Below, in pieces: positions 35,926 to 46,164 of a DNA stretch of 64,000 nt. The notes beneath the pieces are model-generated. The model did not search any database. It was given only the letters and a program-made list of their open reading frames with translations, and was not told the origin of the DNA. Position 1 is the first letter of the stretch. The number at the start of each line of letters is the position of its first letter. The DNA comes from Ipomoea triloba (taxonomy: Eukaryota; Streptophyta; Magnoliopsida; Solanales; Convolvulaceae), in assembly GCF_003576645.1 (NCBI RefSeq), contig NC_044930.1:18552182-18616181 (forward strand), written 5' to 3'. Made by a program: the position numbers and the translations under genes.

Positions 35926-37584
35926 TAAGGTGATTGATGAGGCTCTAAGTGATCCAGATTGGGTGCAAGCAATGCAAGAGAAACTTCATCAGTTTGAACG
36001 GAACGACATTTGGGAACTAGTTCCGAGACCTCATCATCAGAACGTCATTGGAACAAAGTGGGTTTTCAGAAATAAGATGAATGAGGATGGAGTCATTGTC
36101 AGGAACAAGGCCAGAGTTGCTGCTAAAGGATACTGCCAAGAGGAAGGAATAGACTTTGATGAAACCTTCGCTCCGGTGGCACGTCTCGAAGCCATTCGCA
36201 TCTTTCTCGCATATGCTGCCTTCAAAGACTTCAAAGTGTATCAAATGGATGTCAAGAGCGCTTTTCTGAACGGACTTCTTGAAGAAGAGGTGTACGTTGA
36301 ACAACCTCCGGGTTTCTTGAAGGACGTGGGAGCTGACAAAGTATACAAGTTGAAGAAGGCACTTTACGGCTTGAAACAAGCCCCGAGAGCTTAGTATGAC
36401 ACTTTATCCTGTTTTCTACTTCAGTGTGGGTTCACCAAAGGCCTAGTGGACAAAACATTGTTTAGAATTAAGGATGGAGATCATATCTTATTGGTGCAAA
36501 TCTATGTGGACGATATCATCTTTGGAAGCACCAATCCAGACTTGTGCGAGAAGTTCTCCAGTTTGATGAAAGGGAAGTTCGAGATGAGCATGATGGGAGA
36601 ACTCAACTACTTCCTCGGACTACAAGTAAGACAACTTAAGGAAGGTATCTTCATCAACCAGGAGAAATACACCAAGGATCTGCTCAGGAAATACAATATA
36701 GAAGGGAAATCTTCAGTCAAAGTACCTATGGGAACCTCTCTACGCAATCGATGTTGACAGTGAAGGCCGAGAGGTTGATCAAACTACGTATCGAGGTATC
36801 ATCGAATCTCTTCTTTATTTAACTGCTAGTAGACCAGATATATCCTTTGCAGTAGGTGTATGTGCTAGATTTCAGGCAAGTCCTAAGGAGAGTCACTTAA
36901 ATGCATCTAAAAAGATTCTTAGATATCTCAAGGGTACGCAAAGTGTTGGACTTTGGTATTCGAGAGGTGGATCTTTCAAACTTATGGGATATTCAGATGC
37001 GGACTTTGCCGATTGTAAAATTGATCGTAAGAGCACATCTTGGACATGTCAGTTTCTAGGTGGAAGACTTGTCTCATGGTTTAGCAAGAAACAGCATTCG
37101 ATAGCTACAAGTACCGCTGAGGCAGAATATGTAGCAGCTGGAAGTTGTTGTGCTCAGATTTTATGGATGAAGCAACAATTACTCGATTATGGTGTTGAAT
37201 CTAAAGAGGTTAAGATTATGTGTGACAACACTAGTGCCATAGCTATTACTCAGAATCCGGTGCTACATTCAAGGACAAAGCACATTGACATAAAATATCA
37301 CTTCATCCGAGACCATGTTGAGAAAAAGGATATAACTTTGGAATATGTTGCAACGGAGGAGCAACTAGCAGATATTTTCACAAAGGCATTATGTGAAATT
37401 AGATTCTCTCAACTAAGGTTAGAATTGGGTTGAACGGTCAAATCTTATCTCCTTGTATTTAGTGCCATGAACTGTTTCGCATGTGAGGAGCGGTTTCATC
37501 AACTTTATGGCAGCTTTGGAGTTACACAGCATTGAATGGTCATTCATTTAGCATCTTGTGACTCAACAGTGATAAGTTTTTGGG

Positions 37585-37594
37585 CTATAAATAG
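37585..37594 (+). promoter_or_regulatory. Candidate internal TATA box of element F
   Basis: CTATAAATAG lies 152 bp after the pol stop and 38 bp before the ATG of the next ORF. This is a good plant TATA box placed where a promoter for a separate post-pol transcript would be. Confidence 0.45.
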
Positions 37595-37631
37595 AGGGGC
37601 TTTCTCAGCAATTCATGTCATCGACTTCTTC

Positions 37632-37922
37632 ATGGAGAAGAAGAAAGGAAAAGACGATGTACCATTCTGGTCTAGAGGAAGGAAATCGGCAGCCAAGTCC
37701 AAAGACTTTCAAGGAGAAAACTATCCAGAATCAACTAAGGGTGAACAGATTGCGGAGTTTCCTGATAATCCAAGCAAGCATCCTGTTCCCATCCAAGGTG
37801 AATGGATCCCCAAATGCGTGGAGATCCACAATGGTGGGATACTAGAGTCAGGAGAAAAGTCCCGTATAAGTGGGACTCCTACAGCTGCACATTCCGGAAA
37901 AGGATCTCCCTCAACCAAATGA
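37632..37922 (+). CDS. Element F first post-pol ORF, short basic protein
   Basis: I choose the ATG at 37632, 38 bp after a TATA box, giving 97 codons; an upstream in-frame ATG exists at 37536. The protein starts with a Lys/Arg-rich stretch (MEKKKGKDDVPFWSRGRKSAAK) and is hydrophilic throughout, with no signal peptide or membrane segment. It sits in the same place as the short basic ORF of element A (2777-2971). No known family was recognised. It may be the N terminus of a longer, spliced additional ORF. Confidence 0.4.
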   Translation: MEKKKGKDDVPFWSRGRKSAAKSKDFQGENYPESTKGEQIAEFPDNPSKHPVPIQGEWIPKCVEIHNGGILESGEKSRISGTPTAAHSGKGSPSTK

Positions 37923-38955
37923 AGAACCAAGGGAAAGGGAGATGGAGCCTGTGAGGAGTGCAGCAGCGGAGAGGTAGAGAAGAACAAGAAGTATTAGCCA
38001 CCTCTAGTTCTGTTACTAGAATAAATAGGATTTTAGATGGCTAGTTCCTGCTCTAACGTTAGATTCCTATATGGCTTTCCAAGGCCAAACAAAAGTTTCT
38101 AGGAAATCTAATAGTATATTGATTCATATGTAATGTATCTGGAAATCACTAAATGAACTTAAGGATATGTTCCAAGTGATATCTTTTGGATGAATCAATC
38201 TTGTTCTTCTTGCAATCTGTGTTCGACAAGTAGTTCGAGAGATACTTAATCAGTTTGCGTATATATACTTTATGTCTCGAAGAAGGGGAGTTCGAGAGAT
38301 CACTTCGAAAGATAACAAACTGGTTCTGTGTGTATCTCTAAATGGAGGAATAAGGAGGGTTAGGGATCAATCACTCAGGGGGAAGATCCTTAACCACTTA
38401 AACATGTTGTCATGCGGTCAACCAGATCTAGACGGAGGAATAAGGAGGTTTAGGGATCAATCACTCAGGGGGAAGATCCTTAAACTGATACCGACGAGTG
38501 TTCACCTTCGAAAGGTGAAACTGATGTGTTCAACGGATATATGTGGAACGGCTAATTTGGAAATTAATGATAGCCACGTGGTCTTCGGTTACTGACGGTT
38601 TTCCAAGTTTTAAGGGCGCTATCTTGATTAGTGGGAGCATGCTTATAAAGTTATCTTATTTTATAACCCTACTTTCTCATCCTAAACCGTGACACACTTT
38701 CCCAAAAATACCCTCACCATATCATGCACACATAACCGTTATAGAAGGGTATTTCTGACCTTTCAATTCTTTTAAATCAACCGGGATCACTCGTCGGGTC
38801 AAACTCTCAACCCTACCCACATATCCGACCCAAATCCACAAGATACAAAAGACAAACCCATCTTCCTTACCCGGATTCAAGCTCAAACCGAATACCCAAA
38901 ATCCCCAATTTACAAACACTATACACATTCCCTCCAAAACACCAAGCTATCAACA
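37923..38955 (+). other. Element F spacer between post-pol ORFs
   Basis: About 1 kb without a convincing ORF. A stretch of about 50 bp at 38344 recurs at 38434 with one difference (GGAGGAATAAGGAGG...). A TATA-like GCTTATAAAGTTA is at 38641, 300 bp before the next ORF. Confidence 0.5.
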
Positions 38956-39618
38956 ATGGCGTCCGAATCATCTTCTTCAACCTCATCTTCTGAAGCTTAC
39001 CAGAAAGAGTTGGCCCATATTCGAACTCTCATCAAGCAAGTTAAGGCAGGGAGTATCCTTGACAGAGATGGATTCGTCAACCACTCGACGAACCCAAAGC
39101 AGACGGAGAAAGTCCTCAAGAAGTTTGAAAAGGCCGGGCTCATGAAATACATGACGCATGATTATCGAACCATCCACGACCTCGACTTCACCGAATGGTT
39201 CGCGAATGCTAAGGTCACGAAGGGCAAGACTGAGAGCCGATTCAACGAGATTGACATCACAACCTCAGTGGGTGGCCTTAGAGCTGCATTCGACTTTGCC
39301 ACATCAGAAGAGGCAGTCCAAAACCTCTTGGACTACAATTTGAACAAGCAAGCTTTTTGGGACAAAATCCGACTGGAGAATGCACCGTCTAGCGCAACCT
39401 CTGCCCTCCGCAAATACCATCTGAAGGAGAGGTTTGCTATTGCAACTGATCTCATCATGAAATTCATCCTCAGCAAGGCATCTGGAACCGATGAGATCAA
39501 TCTGGACATCCTCAAAATCCTCCATGCCATCTGGAACAACGTTCAAATGGACTGGGCGCACATCATCTTCAACTTCCTAAAGCAACAAGTGCAAGGCTCA
39601 GTTTCAAACACCAACTAG
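38956..39618 (+). CDS. Element F second post-pol ORF, 220-residue protein of unknown function
   Basis: The ATG lies in AACAATGGCG, a near-ideal plant start context, and the ORF is uninterrupted, unusual in this decayed element. The protein opens with a Ser-rich stretch, then looks globular and helical (ELAHIRTLIKQVKAG, KVLKKFEKAGLMKYM, DFTEWFANAKV, LLDYNLNKQAFWDKI). No signal peptide or membrane segment is visible. Its position between pol and the 3' LTR matches the additional ORF of Sireviruses, but I do not recognise the family. No similar segment was seen in element A, whose post-pol region is shorter. Confidence 0.6.
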   Translation: MASESSSSTSSSEAYQKELAHIRTLIKQVKAGSILDRDGFVNHSTNPKQTEKVLKKFEKAGLMKYMTHDYRTIHDLDFTEWFANAKVTKGKTESRFNEIDITTSVGGLRAAFDFATSEEAVQNLLDYNLNKQAFWDKIRLENAPSSATSALRKYHLKERFAIATDLIMKFILSKASGTDEINLDILKILHAIWNNVQMDWAHIIFNFLKQQVQGSVSNTN

Positions 39619-39660
39619 TCGATTAATAAAAAGGTTGGTTTCGGTTTTGTTGTTCAATAT

Positions 39661-41631
39661 TTGTTGAGTTTGAAGGGTTTGCAATTGAGGGAAGGGAGAG
39701 AGATTCATCGTAATACCTATATGGGTAAGACGAAATCTCAAGCTCCAAAGTCCAAGGGTGTAAAGATTTCACCCTCTCCCTCAAAGCCTAAGGGAAAGGG
39801 CAAGAGGAAAGCTCAATCTGTCGGGGAGAATTCTGATGATGCACCACTGGGTGTATTGATTAAGAGGGTTGTTCTACCTAAGAAGGCTAAGAAAGCTAAC
39901 TCTGATGCTGTTACCAAGACTCGAGAGGTGACACCCTCTGTTATTCCAGTACCATTTGAGGACAGGGCACAAGCCTAGGGGGAATCTCAGGCTACAATGG
40001 CCGCTGAGGTTGAGAGAGTGCCCCCTACCAGTTCCATGTCGTGTGAGATAGTTGTTATTTTGAATGTTGATGATGGTGCTGGTACTGCTGATGAGTCTGC
40101 GGGTAGGTCTCGAGAGGAGACTGGAAAGTTTGAAGGCACTGGGATCAGTGATCCAGTGCAGGGTGATGCTGAGGAACCACGAGAGGTGGTACGAGAGAAA
40201 GCAGTTTCAGCAGAGTATGTTCGAGCCGACGTTTCGGAAACTACTGCTGTTGATCAAGGCACTATGGTCCGGGACCCAGTGCAAAGTGCTCAAAATGTGG
40301 AGTTGACACCCACTAAATCTGCTCAAGTTGAAGGATCGATAGCTAGAGCCATAGCAGATGTTGGGTTGGGTGACGATCTCTCGGAGCACAATCGAGAGAT
40401 CGATGTGCAGACAGTGGAAGCTGCATCAAAGACAGAAATCCTATCTGCTAAGCCTCATGATCTAAATGACGAAGTCACCACTCAGTTGGATCAAAATGAT
40501 GAAGCAGTGCCCAGTTTGGATGATTTCTCCAGAGTACTTCGATGGATCAACTGGAGAACAGGGCCTTTTCACCAACTGGTGGCTCAGGCAGCAATTATGG
40601 AGGCTGAGGAGATCTTTGCACTGAATTGGCTGAATCTTATGGAGGCTGAGGAGATCTTTGCACTGAATTGGCTGAATCTCTCTGAAATTGAGGAGATCTT
40701 TGCACTGAATTGGCTGAATCTCTCTGAAATCCCAGCCAATGAAGCACTGAATTGGCTGAATCTCTCTGAAATCCCAGCCAATGAACTTCAAGACCTAGCC
40801 CATGACTCTGAAATCCCAGCCAATGAACTTCAAGACCTAGCCCATGAAATGTATGTGTCCAAGAGGAATCTTGGACGATCTGACAAAGGCAAGGGCATAG
40901 CTACTGATGACCAAGAGAACGAGCCTGAAGTGGATCCTGAAGTAGAGGCAAAATACCAAGAAGACATCAGGCTCACCACTGCTCTATCCTTGGGACAGAA
41001 TGTAGAGGATACGAGAGGTCCAGGGGAAACCTCAGGGGTTGCAAGAGATGATCCTAAAAATCCAATTGCAACGGCAGCAATCCCTTTGTCCCAAGTAAGT
41101 GACTCTGCTCTGGACGAACAGGTAGCAGCTTCGAGAGGTGAATCCGAGACCTCTGAAGCACTTGAGGCAGAACCCAACTCAGTTCTACTTCTGCCAGCTC
41201 CTGAGTCCACACCCTCGGATGAAACCGATGAGGCACAGACAGTTCGAGAGGGTGAAATTCCGTTGCTCACACTGCCAGGCTTTCCAATTTACATGGAGCT
41301 GTCGTCACCATTCCTGCTACCAGATGACACCGCATCAACCTTTGCAGCCAGGATGGTTGATAGACAAAGGTGGAGTGCACCAGCTGCTCGTGAAACCATC
41401 GTGATTCCTGATTCACCTGAGCAGACTGAAGTGCAGCCGGATGAGCAACGAGAGCAGACAGTCTCAGGTCCTGCTGGTTCGAGAGGTACTGAGGGGGAAG
41501 ATGTTCCCATCAATGGTGGAAACCGGGAAGCACCTATCAAGTTCCCAGCTCTGGTTCGAGAGGTACCACTGAGGAGGATCTTCAATTGGATGGAAACCGG
41601 GAAGCATCCAATACAGAAGTTCCTTCCTTAG
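39661..41631 (+). pseudogene. Element F third post-pol ORF, acidic low-complexity segment
   Basis: A long frame, likely from the ATG at 39721 (MGKTKSQAPKSKG), crossed by one TAG at 39976-39978. It begins with a basic nuclear-localisation-like stretch (KPKGKGKRKA, PKKAKKA), followed by about 450 acidic, Glu/Ala/Val-rich residues with many SRG and VRE motifs. 40596-40850 is inflated by the 42 bp repeats. It ends at 41631, but a frameshift near 41590 would connect it to the next frame, so the two are probably one protein of about 1,000 residues. No known domain. Confidence 0.5.
40596..40850. repeat. 42 bp tandem repeat cluster 7 (likely assembly artefact)
   Basis: Six units of 42 bp starting near 40598, giving the staircase EEIFALNWLNL, SEIEEIFALNWLNL, SEIPANEALNWLNL, SEIPANELQDLAH. 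Each step extends the sequence by 9 to 21 bases and then jumps back 42. This is the clearest case of untrimmed fixed-length overlaps. Confidence 0.93.
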
Positions 41632-42854
41632 CTGATCCAATCCCACCGATTGCTGAAGCTGAGGTTCCAGGTTCGAGAGGTGATGAGCGCGAAGTGATCC
41701 ATCCCTCAGGTGGAAACCGGGAAGCGCCTGATATGGAGCTACCTTCAAGCTCTGATCCCAGTGTCCCTGCTGATCCTCAGACACACAATCGAGAGGAAGA
41801 CTCACAGTTGCAAATCATGGGTGGAATTCTGGAAGCACCCAAGTCCCCTCCGACTAAAGGTACTACTCCTTCTTCTCCTCCTTCTGACTATGATCGACAG
41901 GCCGAAGAAGCTTTCATTGGCGAGGTGCGCCAATTCATGGCCGATCAATCTCAGAAGATGGCTCAAATTGAGCGCATACTCACTGTTGTTCGCAACGCAT
42001 CAATGCCTGCTGCTGGTACAAGTGAATCCCAAGCCAGTCATGTAGAACTTCTCGAACAAGCAGTATGGGCTGAAGATGCAGCAAGACGAGCCGCAAATGA
42101 GGCTGCGGAAGCTCGAGCAGAAACTACAGGAGCACAAGCTGAAGTTGCAGAACTAAGAGCTGAACTTCGAGCTTTCCAGAACTCTAGTGAACTTCGACAG
42201 GATGTAATCAAAGCCCTACTCGATGACCTGTCGAACCAAGTACCTGCCCAGCTTCAAACGCTTTTTGAAGGTATGTTCACTCTCCTTTCCCGTATGGATG
42301 ATGCCAACAAGGGGGAAAATCAAGGGAATCAAGGATCAAGAGGGACATCAGCCAGCAAGAAAAGGGCAGCAAGTGAACCCTTAACCACTAGACCTCCTCC
42401 AAAAGTTCCAAAAAGAATGAGCAAGGCAATGGAGGAAGCCAAGAGGCAGGAGTTTCTAAGGGTCCAGCGTACAATGGAAATGGAGAAGAGGAGAGAAGAA
42501 GACCGAGAAAGAAAAAGGAAGAGGCTAGAACAACAAACTGCAAAAGAGAAGAAGGACAAGCAGTTTATGAAAAACTATAAATCAGGTTTCAAAGAAGACA
42601 CAACAGAATATCTCAATGGAATCATAGTAAGTCTTCTTGCCAAAACTGACCTATCTTCTCACAGCGGTCTCACTCCTCAAGAATGCATTGAATGGTGGAG
42701 AGATGTGGTAATCCAAGGTGATTTCATAGGTGAAGCCTTCATCAACTACCTTCATCTTGATGTATCGGATAAGTACCTAAATCTGGTAAACTCTAAAGAC
42801 CCCATCAAGACACGAGCAGCTATCAACGAGAAGAGGAAAGCAGACAAGCAGTAA
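41586..42854 (+). CDS. Element F last post-pol ORF: coiled coil and conserved C-terminal domain
   Basis: 422 open codons; the real start is probably in the previous frame. The first part repeats GNREAP-like units (41518, 41590, 41711, 41821). Residues about 150-215 are an Ala/Glu-rich coiled coil (WAEDAARRAANEAAEARAE). A highly charged Lys/Arg/Glu helix follows (about 275-340: KRMSKAMEEAKRQEF, RREEDRERKRKRLEQQ). The last 60 residues form a domain with TPQECIEWW that aligns without gaps to the end of the element A post-pol ORF. It ends 266 bp before the 3' LTR polypurine tract. Function unknown; the design suggests a structural or nucleic-acid-binding protein, which is only inference. Confidence 0.6.
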   Translation: MDGNREASNTEVPSLADPIPPIAEAEVPGSRGDEREVIHPSGGNREAPDMELPSSSDPSVPADPQTHNREEDSQLQIMGGILEAPKSPPTKGTTPSSPPSDYDRQAEEAFIGEVRQFMADQSQKMAQIERILTVVRNASMPAAGTSESQASHVELLEQAVWAEDAARRAANEAAEARAETTGAQAEVAELRAELRAFQNSSELRQDVIKALLDDLSNQVPAQLQTLFEGMFTLLSRMDDANKGENQGNQGSRGTSASKKRAASEPLTTRPPPKVPKRMSKAMEEAKRQEFLRVQRTMEMEKRREEDRERKRKRLEQQTAKEKKDKQFMKNYKSGFKEDTTEYLNGIIVSLLAKTDLSSHSGLTPQECIEWWRDVVIQGDFIGEAFINYLHLDVSDKYLNLVNSKDPIKTRAAINEKRKADKQ

Positions 42855-43108
42855 GCTCTCGTCGTCTACATGCATTCTCGATTATGTTGTTCTTTGCTTT
42901 CTTTTAACTTTTCTGCTATGTTCTTTTTCATGTAAAACATTCCCTTAATCTTAATATATATATCTTTCGCTGGGGGTTGCGTGAGTTTTAATTCATGCTT
43001 TAGCAGATTAGTTTCCTTGTCAAACTTACGGTATGCGCTGAAAATAAAATCAAAGTTAATCTTTTCTTGAAAATCAGCCATATAAGGAAGTATAGTGTTG
43101 GCATCACC

Positions 43109-43122
43109 AAAAAGGGGGAAAT
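43109..43122 (+). other. Polypurine tract of element F
   Basis: AAAAAGGGGGAAAT immediately before the 3' LTR, identical in core to that of element A. Between the last ORF and this tract (42855-43108) no ORF is seen. Confidence 0.9.
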
Positions 43123-44756
43123 TGTTAGGAACATACTGTAATAGGTTTTGATGATACCAAATGTAATGTTCAATCCCCTAAGTCTCAATAGATAGGAAAT
43201 ATATGTAAGTTCGACAAGTAAACTAAGAGCGAAAATACAACCGGGTAATTGAGCTCAACTCGGAAATTATTTAAGCTTAAGGTGAACTTGTTTGAACATC
43301 TTAGAAGTTTCGTGTTGTAAGCTTATAGATAGATCAGAAGAAGGCACGAGACATCACTGGAGGAATAAGGGTCTGCGAGACATCAACTAAATCCAGAGTT
43401 CGAGAGATGGAATCTCTCGAAACATCAATCCAGTTCGAGACATGAGATCGAGACATCAAGTAATCGAGACATCAATTTTTGGTCTCGATAGACTAGCACT
43501 TCTCCAATGAACTGAGCGGCAGTCAACACGCATAGATAAAGTAATCTAAGTTTGGAGAAAAAGAATATCATGGAGATAAAATATTAAGGAGGTGCTGACA
43601 GAGTATTATGGGAAAATAGAACAGCCGGAAGTGGATGCCACGTCAAAACTCCACAACCAACGGATAAAAGATGCACCAACCAGAGGTCGGTCTTATTCCC
43701 TAAAACGAGGATCAATGGGAATATAAAAAGAGTAACTTTTACCAAAAGAAGTAAGTGAAGTATGGACTCAAGATAGTGGAATATGGGATATTCATTACAA
43801 GACAAAAGGTTCAAGTTACAAGACCACCACTCCATGAAACATGCTAAATATATGCAAGTCCCATGATCGGCATGGGAACAGATTTCAAACGGAATAATTT
43901 TCCCTCCAACGGAATTATTCCTCAACTCTCATATATAAGGACGTGAAGACACAAATTCAAAAAGTTCGAAAAATTCAAGCTATCATAAGAGGTGTCTAGT
44001 TCAAACGTTCAAAAGTGCAAGTGCTTAATCTGGAATATCATACTTGATATTCATAACAGCGAGAAAACACATCTTAGTGTTTTGAGAGAGTTACAAAGCT
44101 TAAACTACTACACATCTAGAAGGTGACCGAAGCTGCACGACGAGGAAGATTATCCAACGAAAGCTTTTGGTCAGATTGGAGATTGTTACACTCAACCTGT
44201 GACAACCGGAACAACCTTGCTTTGGAGAATGCAAGAAGAGGCGGAGTAACCTGGGAGCTATCTTGTGAAGATCCTGAGACTTGAGGCGGGCTTGGTGATC
44301 AAAGCTCAAGTGCTCGAGAGGTGGAGTAACAAGAAGCGGGGCGAAAAACCTGAGGCTTGAGGCAGGCTTCGTGATCAAAGCTCAAGCGCTCGATATTGTA
44401 CTAAAAAGGGAAGTTTTAGTGCAATCCTTCTAGGGAGTTTCTAGAAGAAGAGTGGACGTAGGCAGGTTGGCCGAACCACTTAAAAATCTCTCTCGCATTT
44501 ACTTTCTGTTTTTACCTCTCGCTAACTATCTCTCGAACTGCACTGCATATAACCACACCTCTCAAACTCGTGCAAATTAAAAGGGGATAACTTTTCCGCT
44601 GCGCATAAAACTTTGTCTTCATCTTGTGAGGTATCGGACCTAAACATCCTAAGTCCAATACACACGAGAGGTCGAAAAAAAGATTTGCAAAAATCTTATA
44701 CAAGTCTATTCACCCCCCCCCCTCTAGACTTGTACCCCATCCCCTTGGGACCAACA
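43123..44756 (+). mobile_element. Element F, 3' LTR (1,634 bp)
   Basis: Near-identical to 29803-31449, with about 20 substitutions by eye, a 10 bp indel near 44563 and a shorter poly-C run near 44712. The minus-strand ORF of 92 codons at 44100-44378 has a copy in the 5' LTR (30781-31059) and is LTR sequence, not a gene. Confidence 0.95.
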
Positions 44757-44761
44757 CTTGT

Positions 44762-46003
44762 GGCACAGAGTAAGGATTAGGAACATAAGGCTGTGGAACC
44801 AGTGGAGGCTGAGCAACAGCCTGGACACTCTGAGTAGGAGCCTGTACTATCTGCTTTAGCATGTGTTGTATGGAGTCCAGTTGAGCCTGCTAGCTTCTCT
44901 CTCTTTGGTATATCATCCCCCTCAGTGTACCAGTAAGTGTTGTTAGAGGTGATCCTCTCAATCAACTGCTCTCCAGCCTCCGGGCCCATATCAATGAAAA
45001 TACCCCCAAAGGATGAGGTATCTAGAATAACCTTCGACCAATTAGCCAACCCCTCATAGAATGATGAAATAAAATCACCTGTAGTCATCAAATTCTTCGG
45101 GCACTGCCTCCTCAACTCCTTAAACCGCTTCCAAGCCTTAGGAAGATCTTCATTGCCAAACTGCTGGAAATTCTGAATCTGTTTCTTTAGCTTGGCAGCC
45201 TTGGAAGGAAGACAGTGCTCCTGCATGAAAGCTTTGTAGAGCTGTTCCCAGGTAATGAAGTGATTGGCTGGAAAGGAATTCAACCAAATCAGTGATTTAT
45301 CTTTCAAGGAAAAGGGAAACAGTCTCAACTTGATGGCATCACTAGTAGTGCCAGATTCGGTCAAAGTGCACAACATGGGCTTTCGGGTCCTCGACCCGAG
45401 TTCCTCCAAACTGATTATTCTGAACCATCTGAATGAGAGCAGTCTTCAACTCAAAATTATTTGCTTCAACTCCTGGATACACAATACAATCCTCTTCACT
45501 GAACTCAGGAGCTAAGTGGGCTGCCATGGGGTTGGCCTGTGGGAACTGCTGAGCAAACTGCTGGACCAAATTGGGATTTATCTGATGGAGAAGATTTTGC
45601 ATCCCAACCCCATAACCTGGCTGCTGATATGCCGGCTGCTACTGAATGAAAGGAGCTCCCAATCCTCCCCCAACATAGAGATTCGGGTTTGGATCGGCCA
45701 TGAATTCTGTGCCTGATTCTGAACATTTGGCATTGGAGGATCGGCACGAACTCCATAGTTCTCCCCAGGAACCTCTCTCTGCCTCGAGTGCTGCTGTGTG
45801 TTGACACCAGTATGGGTTGGCTGCCCGGTATTGCTACTGTCTCCGGTCTCCATGTCTACCTCGAAGTCCTGCAACTCTCGAAGCCAATCACGTAACACCT
45901 TCTTCTCCCTCCTTAACTTCCTCTCAAGATTTGGATCGTAGGGATGAACATTCGTGCTCCCTTTCGATCTAGTGTGCATAAGAGGAGGGAAACCTAATGT
46001 CAA
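44762..46003 (-). pseudogene. Element C gag, N-terminal part (Athila-type)
   Basis: The likely start is the ATG at 45979 (MHTRSKGSTNVHPYDPN), matching the MQTRSQGG start of element D; an upstream in-frame ATG is at 46003. The frame changes near 45590 and again near 45350. The gag domain runs FELKTALIQMVQNNQFGG, LRLFPFSLKDKSLIWLNSF, PSKAAKLKKQIQNFQQFG, RFKELRRQCPKNLM and DTSSFGGIF. A TAG near 44890 also interrupts it. The rest of gag lies on the other side of element F (from 29797 down). This polyprotein would form the particle of the element. Confidence 0.85.
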
Positions 46004-46164
46004 TCACAACCACAAATACTCTTGGAAGAAATTGGTTATGGGTTAGTGCAAATAAAGAATACTTTTTTTTTTTGAATAATGAATAAAATAAAACTTGACC
46101 TCCTAAAATTCACTAACTCTAATGCTAGTAAGAAATTAATCACACAACTTAAAACCAAATAAAC

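Larger units (their letters stand above)
33794..37433 (+). pseudogene. Element F pol: protease, integrase, RT, RNase H
   Basis: Begins [18 protein letters not shown], the protease DSG motif. The GAG-pre-integrase region ([14 protein letters not shown], [14 protein letters not shown]) and the integrase core ([29 protein letters not shown] with D-35-E spacing intact) follow. RT holds [36 protein letters not shown] and YVDDIIFGS; RNase H holds [15 protein letters not shown] and TAEAEYVA. A TAG at 36392-36394 replaces the Trp of the RAWYD motif (TGG to TAG). A frameshift near 36740 separates RT from RNase H. The protease region and the linker before RT are inflated by 42 bp repeats. The frame overlaps the gag end by a few bases. 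Confidence 0.92.
29803..44756 (+). mobile_element. Element F: complete Sirevirus copia, 14,954 bp
   Basis: TG...CA element with two near-identical LTRs, flanked by CTTGT (29798-29802 and 44757-44761). It is inserted in the gag of element C in the opposite orientation. Layout: 5' LTR, primer site, gag, pol, about 5 kb of post-pol ORFs, polypurine tract, 3' LTR. It is the youngest large element by LTR similarity. Confidence 0.95.

Noticed and set aside
40596..40850. Leu/Trp-rich 14-residue protein repeats (and similar in-frame repeats in gag, pol and post-pol ORFs)
   Set aside because: All have the same 42 bp step at unrelated sequences, and one locus assembled twice differs in copy number, so they are treated as joining artefacts and not as protein repeats.
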